The translations under genes were made by a program, and so were the position numbers. Shown here in pieces: positions 35,592 through 44,000 of a stretch of DNA of 64,000 nucleotides. Source of the stretch: Acidovorax temperans (lineage in GTDB: Bacteria > Pseudomonadota > Gammaproteobacteria > Burkholderiales > Burkholderiaceae_C); NCBI RefSeq assembly GCF_006716905.1, contig NZ_VFPV01000005.1, positions 62,001-126,000 of the forward strand, given 5' to 3'. The notes beneath the pieces were generated by a model that had not been told where the DNA came from, did no database searches, and was given only the letters and a program-made list of their open reading frames with translations. Position 1 is the stretch's first letter; each line of letters opens with the position of its first letter.

Positions 35592-35766
35592 GAAATAATT
35601 GAACACTTTTTTTGATTGTGATCATATGTTGATCGAAGTGACATAGGTGTTTACTATGTGCCTTCACGGGTTTACGAGTTATTTGATATGTGTTAAATGA
35701 TGCACAATTCGAAAAAATGTCTATAAATCACCGAGCGCGATGCAAAGTTTGCGAAGGAAACCTGCG
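35592..35766. promoter_or_regulatory. AT-rich TetR/P450 divergent promoter
   Basis: 175 nt, strikingly AT-rich against the GC-rich surroundings. AAGTGTTCAA (reverse orientation) at 35599-35608; GATCATATGTTGATC near 35620 is a near-palindrome; TATAAAT near 35722 can serve as -10 for P450 3 with a poor -35, suggesting an activator or regulated promoter. AAGGAAA precedes ATG 35767. Confidence 0.45.
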
Positions 35767-37038
35767 ATGACCAGCACCAGAACTTCATCCCTCGAACGGG
35801 CATTTGCGGGGGTCGCGGACAACTACCGCGGATCCGACGTCGATCTCCATGCGGTCTACGCCGCCATGCGCCGAAATTCCCCCGTGGTGGCGGAAAACTT
35901 CATGGCCGGGCTCGGTGTGCCCAATATCGCGGGCCAAGATGCGAACCGTCCGACGTTCACGGTCTTCAAGTACCGTGACGTGATGGCGGTGCTTCGGGAT
36001 CCGACCCGCTTTACCAGTGGCTTCATCGCGGAAGGCCTGGGCGCTTTTTTTGACGGCTTGATCCTGACAGGGATGGACGGAGAGGAGCACCGCCGGGCAC
36101 GGGCACTGCTGCAACCGGTCTTCATGCCCGACGTGGTCACCCGGTGGAAGCCTAAGATGGACGCCATCATTCGCGATGAATACCTGCTGCCGCTGGTAGC
36201 CTGCAAGCGCGCTGACCTGATGGACTTCGCGCTGCACTTTCCCATCCGACTGATCTATTCGCTGATCGGTTTTCCGGAAAATGATCCAGAGCGCATCCAC
36301 CAGGTCGCCGCCTGGGCCCTGGCCATCCTCGCGGGACCCCAGGTCGACCCGGAAAAGGCAGCCCGGGCGCGCGGAGCGGCCATGGAGGCCGCCAAGATGC
36401 TCTATGACGCAGTCAAGGAAGCGGTGGTTCAGGTGCGGGCCGAAGGCGCGACGGGGGAGGATTTGATCAGCAGGCTGATTCGCGCTGAGTACGAGGGCCG
36501 CCAGTTGGACGACCATGAGATCTCGACCTTCGTGCGCTCGCTGCTGCCGGCCGCCGGTGAGACCACCACGCGCACCTTCGGGTCGCTGCTGGTATTGCTG
36601 CTGGAGCGGCCGGAACTGCTCGAGCGTGTGCGGAATGATCGCGCGCTGGTCGGCAAGGCGATCGACGAAGCGGTTCGGTTCGAGCCCGTCGCGACATTCA
36701 AGGTGCGCCAGGCGGCTGAGGATCTGGAGATCGGTGGCGCGCAGATCCCGAAGGGCGCGATGGTGCAGGCGATCGTGATGTCGGCCAATCGTGATGAGGA
36801 GGCCTTCGAGCAGGCCGATCGGTTCGACATCGACCGCAAGCCCAAGCCCTCGTTCGGCTTTGGCTTCGGTCCGCACATGTGCATCGGCCAGTTCATCGCC
36901 AAGACCGAGATGCAGGTGGCGCTCAATGCCGTGCTGGATCTATTGCCCAACCTGCGGCTGGACCCTGCGAGGCCCGCTCCCCGGATCTCCGGGGCCCAGT
37001 TGCGTGGCCCCCATGAAGTGCACGTGGTGTGGGACTGA
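35767..37038 (+). CDS. Cytochrome P450 (3)
   Basis: 423-residue P450 of the same group as the two others. PAAGETTTRTF I-helix, EAVR, FGFGPHMCIG with Cys372. Start 35767 (MTSTRTSS) has AAGGAAA 7 nt upstream, better than 35740. Followed after 10 nt by a Bug-type binding protein and then an SDR, a three-gene unit facing the ferredoxin/acyl-CoA dehydrogenase operon. The nearby [2Fe-2S] ferredoxin at 39355 is the obvious partner. Confidence 0.93.
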   Translation: MTSTRTSSLERAFAGVADNYRGSDVDLHAVYAAMRRNSPVVAENFMAGLGVPNIAGQDANRPTFTVFKYRDVMAVLRDPTRFTSGFIAEGLGAFFDGLILTGMDGEEHRRARALLQPVFMPDVVTRWKPKMDAIIRDEYLLPLVACKRADLMDFALHFPIRLIYSLIGFPENDPERIHQVAAWALAILAGPQVDPEKAARARGAAMEAAKMLYDAVKEAVVQVRAEGATGEDLISRLIRAEYEGRQLDDHEISTFVRSLLPAAGETTTRTFGSLLVLLLERPELLERVRNDRALVGKAIDEAVRFEPVATFKVRQAAEDLEIGGAQIPKGAMVQAIVMSANRDEEAFEQADRFDIDRKPKPSFGFGFGPHMCIGQFIAKTEMQVALNAVLDLLPNLRLDPARPAPRISGAQLRGPHEVHVVWD

Positions 37039-37048
37039 AGGAGTTCCC

Positions 37049-38035
37049 ATGAAGAACCCGTTCCAGATGTCTCGTCGCCGTTGGCTGCTCGTGAGTGCGG
37101 CCGGCATTGCTTCCAATCCGCTTGCTGCCCAGGATGCCTTTCCTCGCCGGCCCGTGAACCTGGTGGTACCTTTTCCGCCTGGAGGCCTTGCCGACAGCGT
37201 GGCGCGGCAGTTCGCGCCGTCGCTGGAGCGGGTGCTTGGCCAGCCCGTGGTGGTTCAGAACCGCGCGGGCGCGGCCGGTGCGATCGGCGCGGCCGCCGTC
37301 GCCAGCGCCAAGCCTGACGGCTATTCGATCCTCTTCACGCTGTCGAGCTTGTCAACCTTGCCTGAGCAAGCCCAAGTCAACCAGCAAAAGCCGGCATTCC
37401 TGCTGAGCCAGCTCAAGCCGGTGGCGCGCATCAGCACCGATCCGCTCGCTATCGTGGTGAGGGCCGATAGCCCTCTGCAAACCTTGAGCGACCTGATGGT
37501 CCGTGCGCGTTCGCGGCCCGGCGAGATGAGCTATGGCTCGTCAGGGAACTATGGCACCGTGCACATTCCGGTGGAGATCTTTGCCCATGAGGCCGGGCTC
37601 AAGCTCAACCACATCCCCTATGCGGGAGGCGCGCCCCTGATGGTGGGGCTGCTTGGCGGCCAGGTCGATTTCACGATGTTGCCGCGTTCCTTGATCGCTT
37701 CCCATGTCCGGGCGGGTAAGCTGCGCGTCCTGGCCACCGTGGGGGCGGAGGCGTGGCCACAGTTCCCGTCCGCTCCAAGCACCGAGGCCTCGGGACTGAA
37801 CGTGGGCGTGCTGCCGTGGACGGGGGCTTTCGTACCGTTTGACGTGTCACCGACCGTGATGGAGCGGTTGCAGTCGGCGTTTCGCATCGCCGCCGAGAAT
37901 CCCGAATTCAAGCAAGCGTTGCTCAAGGCAGAGGGAACTCCCGCTTACCTCGACGCGGACGAGTTCCGGGCATTCTGGAGTCAGGACGCTGCACGCATGA
38001 ACCAGGCGGTTCGGCGCATGGGCAAGCTCGAATAG
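37049..38035 (+). CDS. Bug-family (TctC-like) periplasmic binding protein
   Basis: 328 residues. N-terminus MKNPFQMSRRRWLLVSAAGIASNPLAAQ is a Tat-like or Arg-rich signal peptide, with mature protein beginning near DAFPRRPVNLVVPFPPGG. Other hallmarks: VVQNRAGAAGAIGAAAVASAKPDGY and PYAGGAPLMVGLLGGQVDF. GGAG 6 nt before the ATG. Lies between P450 3 and an SDR. Presumably captures the pathway substrate or an acid derivative; no membrane partner is present. Confidence 0.92.
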   Translation: MKNPFQMSRRRWLLVSAAGIASNPLAAQDAFPRRPVNLVVPFPPGGLADSVARQFAPSLERVLGQPVVVQNRAGAAGAIGAAAVASAKPDGYSILFTLSSLSTLPEQAQVNQQKPAFLLSQLKPVARISTDPLAIVVRADSPLQTLSDLMVRARSRPGEMSYGSSGNYGTVHIPVEIFAHEAGLKLNHIPYAGGAPLMVGLLGGQVDFTMLPRSLIASHVRAGKLRVLATVGAEAWPQFPSAPSTEASGLNVGVLPWTGAFVPFDVSPTVMERLQSAFRIAAENPEFKQALLKAEGTPAYLDADEFRAFWSQDAARMNQAVRRMGKLE

Positions 38036-38045
38036 GAAGTGACCG

Positions 38046-38825
38046 ATGGATCTGGGCATCGCTGGCCGCAAGGCCATCATTTGCGCTTCTTCGAGAGGAC
38101 TCGGGAAGGCATGCGCCTTGGCGCTCGCGCGGGAAGGCTGCATGGTGGTCATCAATGGCCGCAATGCGCAGGCGCTGCATGCAGCCGCTGCGGAGATCGC
38201 GGCGGTGTCGGGCCAGCCTCCGGTCGCCGTCATGGGGGATGTCGGCACCGATGCGGGGCGCGCCGCGCTGCTGGCCGCCTGTCCGTCCCCTGACATCTTG
38301 GTGACCAACAACGGCGGGCCAGCGCCAGGCGAAGCCGGGCAATGGGACCACGCAACGTGGATCGCGGCCGTCGAGAGCAACATGCTCAGCGGCATTTTGC
38401 TGATCCAGGCGGTGGTGCCCGGGATGCGGGAGCGCCGCTTCGGGCGCATCGTCAACATCACGTCGGCCATGGTGAAATCGCCGAAGCTGATGCTCGGACT
38501 CTCGACGGCCTCGCGAGCGGGCCTGACCGCCTTCTCGAAGGCCATGTCCAACGAGGTGGTGCGGGACAACGTCACCATCAACAACCTGCTGCCCGAACGC
38601 ATCGAGACCGACCGCATCGCATACATGACTGGGCAACTGGCCCAGCGCAGGCAGATTTCCCAAGAGCAAGCCCGCGCGGAGTTGCTCAAACCGGTCGCTG
38701 CCAGGCGGTTTGGGCGACCTGAGGAGTTCGCGGATGCTTGCGCTTTCCTGTGCTCGGCCCAGGCGGGCTACATCAGTGGCCAGAATCTGCAGGTCGACGG
38801 CGGCAGCTATGAAGGCCTGATCTAG
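38046..38825 (+). CDS. SDR-family protein lacking the Tyr-Lys pair
   Basis: 259 residues, SDR fold with the divergent cofactor motif CASSRGLGKA and NNGGPAPG in place of NNAG. Where YxxxK is expected the sequence is S-T-A-S-R (in GLSTASRAGLTAF), so both catalytic residues are replaced; the same S...R arrangement occurs in the SDR at 52594. INLQVDGGSYEG-like C-terminus. Such NNGGP-type SDRs are widespread and annotated as 3-oxoacyl-ACP reductase-like, but the chemistry must differ or rely on other residues. 10 nt after the Bug gene; converges on the VOC gene with 4 nt overlap. Confidence 0.87.
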   Translation: MDLGIAGRKAIICASSRGLGKACALALAREGCMVVINGRNAQALHAAAAEIAAVSGQPPVAVMGDVGTDAGRAALLAACPSPDILVTNNGGPAPGEAGQWDHATWIAAVESNMLSGILLIQAVVPGMRERRFGRIVNITSAMVKSPKLMLGLSTASRAGLTAFSKAMSNEVVRDNVTINNLLPERIETDRIAYMTGQLAQRRQISQEQARAELLKPVAARRFGRPEEFADACAFLCSAQAGYISGQNLQVDGGSYEGLI

Positions 38826-39235
38826 CGGCGGCTGCTGGAAAGTGTTTTCCAGTCTTTGGGCGGGGCTTCGGTTTCGGCGAAGTCCAGTTCGACTTCAACG
38901 CCATTGGGATCGGAGAAAAACAGTTGCCATGTCCTGACCGATCCTGGCGCACGGATGAGTCGCAGCCCCACATTGTGCGAACGCAAGGTGGCGGCGGTCT
39001 CCTGCAATCCCTCGGCCCAATAGGCCATGTGATCGAGCGCGCCACGACGGGGCATAGGCATTCGATCCACAGCGACCACATGCAGGATGGGCTGATTCCC
39101 CGCATAGAGCCATAACCCCGGAATCGGAAATGGAGGGCGCGGGCCCTCGCGCATGCCGAGCAGATCCACGTAGAAAGCCCGCGTCGCCTCCAACTGATCC
39201 GTCACGATGGTGAAGTGGTCTGGGCGCTTGATCAT
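38822..39235 (-). CDS. VOC-family (glyoxalase/extradiol-like) protein
   Basis: 137-residue vicinal-oxygen-chelate protein with two beta-alpha-beta3 modules. MIKRPDHFTIVTDQLEATRAFYVDLLGM, DHMAYWAEGL and LFFSDPNGVEVELDF contain the usual His/Glu metal positions. Start 39235 has a purine-rich GGGAAG upstream. Last gene of the ferredoxin/acyl-CoA dehydrogenase operon. Single-module VOC proteins can be lyases, isomerases or ring-cleavage enzymes; no specific reaction is assigned. Confidence 0.82.
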   Translation of the reverse strand: MIKRPDHFTIVTDQLEATRAFYVDLLGMREGPRPPFPIPGLWLYAGNQPILHVVAVDRMPMPRRGALDHMAYWAEGLQETAATLRSHNVGLRLIRAPGSVRTWQLFFSDPNGVEVELDFAETEAPPKDWKTLSSSRR

Positions 39236-39354
39236 GATGCTTCCCTTTCGCATGCGGGCCGTCTGGCGGGACGCGGGGAGATGGGCGTGCAGTGCACGAA
39301 GCGGTGGCGAGTTGGTGGGGGGCGCTCCGCACCGGGCTCCCCCGTGCCCGCCCG

Positions 39355-39675
39355 CTACTGCGCCGCGGGCAAGCGCACCACCATACCATCCAGGGCCGCC
39401 GTGACCATGATCTGGCACGACAGCCGACTGTGGGGCTGACGGGGCTCGCCTGTGCAGTCCAGCATGGCATCTTCGGTGTCGTCGATAGAGCTGAGCTGCT
39501 CGGCCCAGGGTTGCTCGACGTATACGTGGCAGGTCGCGCATTGGCAGGCGCCGCCGCAGTCGGCGTTCATGCCTGGAAGCCCATTGGCGAGCGCGGCTTG
39601 CATGACGCTGGTGCCTTCGGCCACGTCCAGCTCGGTACGTTTGCCATCGGGTGTGACATAGATGATTTGCGGCAT
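39355..39675 (-). CDS. [2Fe-2S] ferredoxin, adrenodoxin/putidaredoxin type
   Basis: 106-residue plant/vertebrate-type ferredoxin. Ligands C40, C46 and C49 in DCGGACQCATCHVYV and C87 in RLSCQ; the CxxCHVYV tail is typical of the adrenodoxin/putidaredoxin class that donates electrons to P450s and some Rieske oxygenases. ATG 39675 follows a GGAGAC. Located 27 nt upstream of no other oxidoreductase but in the operon facing P450 3. No ferredoxin reductase gene is in the window, so it must be supplied elsewhere. Confidence 0.92.
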   Translation of the reverse strand: MPQIIYVTPDGKRTELDVAEGTSVMQAALANGLPGMNADCGGACQCATCHVYVEQPWAEQLSSIDDTEDAMLDCTGEPRQPHSRLSCQIMVTAALDGMVVRLPAAQ

Positions 39676-39702
39676 GGGGTCTCCTTAAAATTGAATCGGT
39701 AA

Positions 39703-40857
39703 TCAGAGCGATCGGCTGATGATTTCTTTCATGATTTCACTGGTTCCGCCGTAAATGCGCGCCACTCGGGCATCGACCCAGGCGCGGCTGATCATGTACT
39801 CGCTCATGAAGCCGTAGCCCCCGTGCAGTTGCAGCAGTTCGTCCAGGATCTTGCCCTGCATTTCGGAGCCCATGAGCTTGCACATGGCACCGACTTCCGC
39901 GCTGAGTTCTCCACGCATCGCCTTGGCCAGGCAGTCGTCGACGAACACGCGCAGCATGGTGGCCTGGGCCTTGCATTCGGCGAGCTTGAATTTGGTGTTC
40001 TGGAAGTCGAACACTGTCTTGCCGAACACCTTGCGGTCGCGGGTGTACTGGATCGTCTGTTCGATGAGCGAGTCGATCGATGCGGCCGCGCGGATGCCGA
40101 TGATGGTGCGTTCCCAGGCCAGTTGGTGGGTCAGGTACTTGAAGCCCTGGCCTTCTTCGCCGAGCCGGTTTGCCATCGGAACCGAGACGTTGTCGAAGAA
40201 GAGCTCCGACGTGTCCTGGCCCTTGAGTCCGATTTTTTCGAGCCTGCGGCCCTTGGAAAAACCAGGTTGGTCGGTTTCGACGCAGATTAGCGTCAGCTCC
40301 TTGGCTGCCGGATCCAGCTTGGTGGCCGTCACGGCCAGATCCGCGTTGCCCCCGTTGGTGATGAAGGTCTTCTGGCCGTTGATGGTATAGATGTCTTCGC
40401 CGCGCACGGCGGTGGTGCGCATGCTGCGCAGGTCGCTGCCTATACCGGGCTCGCTCATTGCGATCACGCCAATCGTCTCGCCGCTCACCATCTTGGGCAG
40501 CCACCGCTGTTTCTGCTCTTCCGTGCCGTAGGCCACGATATAGGGCGCGACGATTTCCGAGTGTGTGGTGAATCCGACCGCGGTGGCGTTGACCCGCGCA
40601 AGTTCTTCGATCATCACGGCCGAATGGCCGAAATCGCCGCCCGCGCCGCCGTACGCTTCAGGGACGGTGGAGCACAGCAGGCCGGCTTCGCCAGCCTTGA
40701 GCCAGACGCTCTTGGGCACGATACCCTCGGCCTCCCAGGCGTGCAGGTGGGGCACGATCTCACGTTCAATGAAGCGGCGGGCCTGTTCGCGGAACTGCTC
40801 GTGGTCTTCTCGGAATACGGGGCGCATGGAAATGTCCTGGTTCTGGGGGCTCGCCAT
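39703..40857 (-). CDS. Acyl-CoA dehydrogenase (1)
   Basis: 384-residue FAD-dependent dehydrogenase of the standard fold. AMSEPGIGSDL and INGQKTFITNGG form the flavin/substrate site; the catalytic Glu in YGGTSEIMKEIISRSL at the C-terminus is in the short/medium-chain position. ATG 40857 overlaps the crotonase TGA (TGATG), suggesting coupling; ATG 40827 with an AGGA upstream is an alternative. Introduces an alpha-beta double bond and passes electrons to EtfAB. Confidence 0.92.
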   Translation of the reverse strand: MASPQNQDISMRPVFREDHEQFREQARRFIEREIVPHLHAWEAEGIVPKSVWLKAGEAGLLCSTVPEAYGGAGGDFGHSAVMIEELARVNATAVGFTTHSEIVAPYIVAYGTEEQKQRWLPKMVSGETIGVIAMSEPGIGSDLRSMRTTAVRGEDIYTINGQKTFITNGGNADLAVTATKLDPAAKELTLICVETDQPGFSKGRRLEKIGLKGQDTSELFFDNVSVPMANRLGEEGQGFKYLTHQLAWERTIIGIRAAASIDSLIEQTIQYTRDRKVFGKTVFDFQNTKFKLAECKAQATMLRVFVDDCLAKAMRGELSAEVGAMCKLMGSEMQGKILDELLQLHGGYGFMSEYMISRAWVDARVARIYGGTSEIMKEIISRSL

Positions 40858-41687
40858 CAGCGTCCGGTGAACTGCGCGGGGCGCTTGTCCAGAAAGGCGT
40901 TGACGGCTTCGAGGTGGTCTTCGGTGTGGTGGGACAACGCTTGGTAAGCCGATGAGAGCTCCAGCAGCGTGTCAAGGCGCACATGCTGGCCTTCGCGCAG
41001 CAGGCGCTTGGTTAACCGAAGCGCATGCGACGGGTTGAGGGCGATGCGCTGGGCGAGCGCCTGTGCCTGGCCCAGCAACTGGTCGGCGGGAAAAACGTCG
41101 GCAACCAGGCCCCAGGACAGCGCCTTGGCGGCATCGATGGTGTCGCCGGTGAAGGCCAGGAGGCTGGCCTTGGGCATGCCGATCACGCGCGGCAGCAGCC
41201 AGGCGCCACCGTCCCCGGGCACGATGCCGACCTTGACGAAGCTCTCCGCGAACAGGGCCTTGTCACTCGCAATCCGGATGTCGCACATGCAGGCCAGATC
41301 CAGGCCCGCGCCAATCGCAGGACCATTCACCGCTGCGATCACCGGCACGTCGAGCTCGTAGAGCGCGAGGGGAATGCGCTGGATGGTGTCGCGGTAACTG
41401 TCGCGCACCTCGTAGGGGCTGCCCGCGAAAATGCCGCCGCGCTGCTGCATGTCCTTCACATTGCCGCCAGCGCAGAAAGCACTGCCTTCGCCGGTCAGCA
41501 CCAGGGCCTTGATGCTGTGGTCTGCACGAATCTGGCGGCACAGGGCCACCAGTTCATCCATGTGCGCGGGATCGGTCAGGGCGTTGCGCGTCTCGGGACG
41601 GTTCAACCGGGCGGTCAGCACGGGGCCGTCGCGTTCGATCAGCAAGAAGGGGGTAGGGCTTTGTTCGCTCATGGGGTGGGAATTCAT
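40857..41687 (-). CDS. Enoyl-CoA hydratase/isomerase (crotonase) family protein
   Basis: 276-residue crotonase-superfamily protein. Oxyanion-hole segments are SAFCAGGNVKDM and NGPAIGAGLDLACMCDIRIAS. Aligned to rat crotonase, the Glu144 position appears to be Phe (in ESFVKVGIVPGDGG), so it may not be a simple hydratase; this alignment was done by eye. Start 41687 overlaps the stop of the upstream dehydrogenase (ATGA). Between two acyl-CoA dehydrogenase genes it likely acts on their enoyl-CoA product. Confidence 0.9.
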   Translation of the reverse strand: MNSHPMSEQSPTPFLLIERDGPVLTARLNRPETRNALTDPAHMDELVALCRQIRADHSIKALVLTGEGSAFCAGGNVKDMQQRGGIFAGSPYEVRDSYRDTIQRIPLALYELDVPVIAAVNGPAIGAGLDLACMCDIRIASDKALFAESFVKVGIVPGDGGAWLLPRVIGMPKASLLAFTGDTIDAAKALSWGLVADVFPADQLLGQAQALAQRIALNPSHALRLTKRLLREGQHVRLDTLLELSSAYQALSHHTEDHLEAVNAFLDKRPAQFTGR

Positions 41688-42781
41688 GTGGAGGACAGGG
41701 CTGCCAGGCGGCCACTGGTTACGGCAGGCCACAGCGAGGCAGAGCCGCCTTGGGCGACGGCCCTTCCCAGCCGCTGTGTCCAGTGCCCCTGGTTGCCGAA
41801 CTCGCTGCGCCAGGCCCAGAGCCGGCGGGTGCCCAACTGCAGCGCATGCTCGTGCGTAAAGCCGATGGCGCCGTGCACTGCATGGGCCATGGCGGCCACC
41901 GCACCGGCGGCTTCTGCGCCGCAGACCTTGGCCGCGGCAATCTGCCAGGCCGCCAGTTGGCTGCCCGATTCCGCGAAGGCGGCCTCGGCGCTGACGAGCG
42001 CGCTGCCCGTGTGCTGAGCCATCTGCGCCAACTGGTGCTGAATGGCCTGAAATGCGCTGATGGGCTTGCCGAATTGAACCCGCTCGGTGGCGTAGCGGGT
42101 GCTCAGATCCAGCGTGGTTTCGAGGGCTCCGGCCATCTGGGCCGTGCGCAGCATGGCCCCTCCCCACCAGATCACATCGTCGGGCCAATCGGCGGGGACA
42201 TCCGCGATCGCGATGGGCGTGGTGTTCTTGAAGCTGAGGTCGTCCCGCGGCTCGCCGGCGGTGTTCTGCTTGGTGCTCACTTCCGCGTCGCGGCGCGACA
42301 GCAGGATCAACGTCGTTCGTTCGCCGGGGACGAGAGCGACGACGTGCTCCACATCGCGCCCCCAGGGTACGTCGCACAGCGTGCCTGTGACGAGGGTTTC
42401 CGCAGGCGCAACCCAGGGTGCGTCGAAGAAAGCTCCTTTTGCGGCATGGTTGAGCGACAGCGTGCTGCGCATGGAGATGCCCAGCGGTTCATTGCGGGCC
42501 TCGATCCCGCACTGGCCCAGCAACCAGTTCGCGAACATGGTCTCGGGCAGGGGCAGGGGCAGATTGTGGCGTCCTGCAGCCTTCACGACCCCGTACAGGT
42601 CTTCCCAGGAGGCGCCAGCGCCGCCCAGGTGTTCCGGCGCGGCGGCCACAGCGAACCCGGATGATTCGAGGGCTGCCCACAGGTCGGCCGGCCAGTGGCC
42701 CGCCTCGCAGTGGCGGATCAGTTCCGGGGTGACGAGATCGGCCAGCAGCCGCTCGATGGTGGATTCAAACAATTCACGCAT
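41684..42781 (-). CDS. Acyl-CoA dehydrogenase-like protein (2), probable heteromer subunit
   Basis: 365-residue member of the acyl-CoA dehydrogenase fold. The C-terminal domain carries HGAIGFTHEHALQLGTRRLWAW, a signature I associate with one subunit of the alpha2beta2 dehydrogenases of sterol and bile-acid degradation, and the usual YGGTSEI catalytic segment is absent. GAGAA precedes ATG 42781. Immediately downstream (10 nt) of another dehydrogenase with the complementary RGGTREI segment; the two probably form a heterotetramer. Confidence 0.87.
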   Translation of the reverse strand: MRELFESTIERLLADLVTPELIRHCEAGHWPADLWAALESSGFAVAAAPEHLGGAGASWEDLYGVVKAAGRHNLPLPLPETMFANWLLGQCGIEARNEPLGISMRSTLSLNHAAKGAFFDAPWVAPAETLVTGTLCDVPWGRDVEHVVALVPGERTTLILLSRRDAEVSTKQNTAGEPRDDLSFKNTTPIAIADVPADWPDDVIWWGGAMLRTAQMAGALETTLDLSTRYATERVQFGKPISAFQAIQHQLAQMAQHTGSALVSAEAAFAESGSQLAAWQIAAAKVCGAEAAGAVAAMAHAVHGAIGFTHEHALQLGTRRLWAWRSEFGNQGHWTQRLGRAVAQGGSASLWPAVTSGRLAALSST

Positions 42782-42791
42782 GCTTGTGTTC

Positions 42792-43961
42792 TCAACGCAG
42801 CCCGAGACCGCGGGCGATGATGCCGCGCAGGATTTCGCGTGTGCCACCACGCAGCGAGAAAGAAGGTGCCATCTGCATCAAGGCCGCCAGCACTTGCGCA
42901 TGGTCACTGCCCCCGCCGACGGCGGGCGCCACATCGAGCACCTGTTGGGCGAGTTCAGGGATCTCCTGCTCAAACGCAGCACCCAGATCCTTCAGGCAGG
43001 AGGCCGCCCAGGCGGGGTTGCCTCCTGCGGCCAACTCGGCCGTGACCGCCAGCGACATCTGGCGCAGCACGACAAGGCGCGCGCTCAGGCGACCCACGGC
43101 ATGGGCCTGCAGGGCATCCGGTTGTGCTCCGACGGCGTCGATCAGCGTGTGCAGCAGCGCCATGCTGCTCAGGAAACGCTCTGGCCCGCTGCGCTCGAAG
43201 GCGAGTTCCGCGGTGACTTGTTCCCAGCCCTGGCCTTCGGTGCCGATCAAGGCATCGGCATCCAGGCGGACGTCGTCGAGGTAGACCTCGTTGAAGTGTT
43301 CACCGCCCGCCAGGTCACGGATCGGGCGCACCGTGACGCCGGCGGCCTTCAGGTCAATGATGAACTGCGACATGCCTTCATGGCGCGCAGCCTTCTCGCC
43401 CGTAGCAGCACCCGTGCGCACCAGGGCGATCATGTATTGCGCGTGGTGGGCATTGGTGGTCCAGACCTTCTGGCCGCTCAGCCGCCAGCTGCCATCGCCC
43501 GCCGCTTCATCACGCACCGCGCGGCTGCGGATCGAAGCGAGGTCCGAGCCCGAGTTGGGCTCGCTCATGCCGATGCAGAAATAGACCTCGCCCTTGCAGA
43601 TCCCAGGCAAGTACTTCTGGCGCTGGGCTTCCGTGCCATAGCGCAGGATCAGGGGGCCGCTCTGGCGGTCGGCGATCCAGTGGGCGGAGACGGGGGCCCC
43701 GGCCGCCAGCAGCTCTTCGATCACGACATAGCGCGCCCAAGGGCTGGCGTCGTGGCCGCCATACTGGTGTGGCAAGGTCATGCCAAGCCAGCCGCGGCAC
43801 CCCAATTCCCGGCTGAAGGCCGGGTCGGCGCCCATCCACGAGTCCGCGCGGCGCAGGGCGCTCCGATCCTTGAGTGCGGTGGCGAGAAAGCGCCTCACCT
43901 CGGCCCGGAGCGGCTCGACGTCTGCGGGGATGCGGTGGTATTGGAAAGATGCAAGCGCCAT
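42792..43961 (-). CDS. Acyl-CoA dehydrogenase (3), probable heteromer partner
   Basis: 389 residues. Complete N-terminal and middle domains (IGMSEPNSGSDLASIRS; SGQKVWTTNAHHAQYM) and C-terminal SLRGGTREILRGIIARGLGLR. Together with the incomplete protein at 41684 this pattern resembles FadE-type heterotetrameric acyl-CoA dehydrogenases acting on bulky ring or side-chain CoA esters. Second gene of the operon that starts with the amidohydrolase at 45308. Confidence 0.9.
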   Translation of the reverse strand: MALASFQYHRIPADVEPLRAEVRRFLATALKDRSALRRADSWMGADPAFSRELGCRGWLGMTLPHQYGGHDASPWARYVVIEELLAAGAPVSAHWIADRQSGPLILRYGTEAQRQKYLPGICKGEVYFCIGMSEPNSGSDLASIRSRAVRDEAAGDGSWRLSGQKVWTTNAHHAQYMIALVRTGAATGEKAARHEGMSQFIIDLKAAGVTVRPIRDLAGGEHFNEVYLDDVRLDADALIGTEGQGWEQVTAELAFERSGPERFLSSMALLHTLIDAVGAQPDALQAHAVGRLSARLVVLRQMSLAVTAELAAGGNPAWAASCLKDLGAAFEQEIPELAQQVLDVAPAVGGGSDHAQVLAALMQMAPSFSLRGGTREILRGIIARGLGLR

Positions 43962-44000
43962 AGGGTACGGCCGGTTTCCTGGGTTGATGCCGATGGCGGG

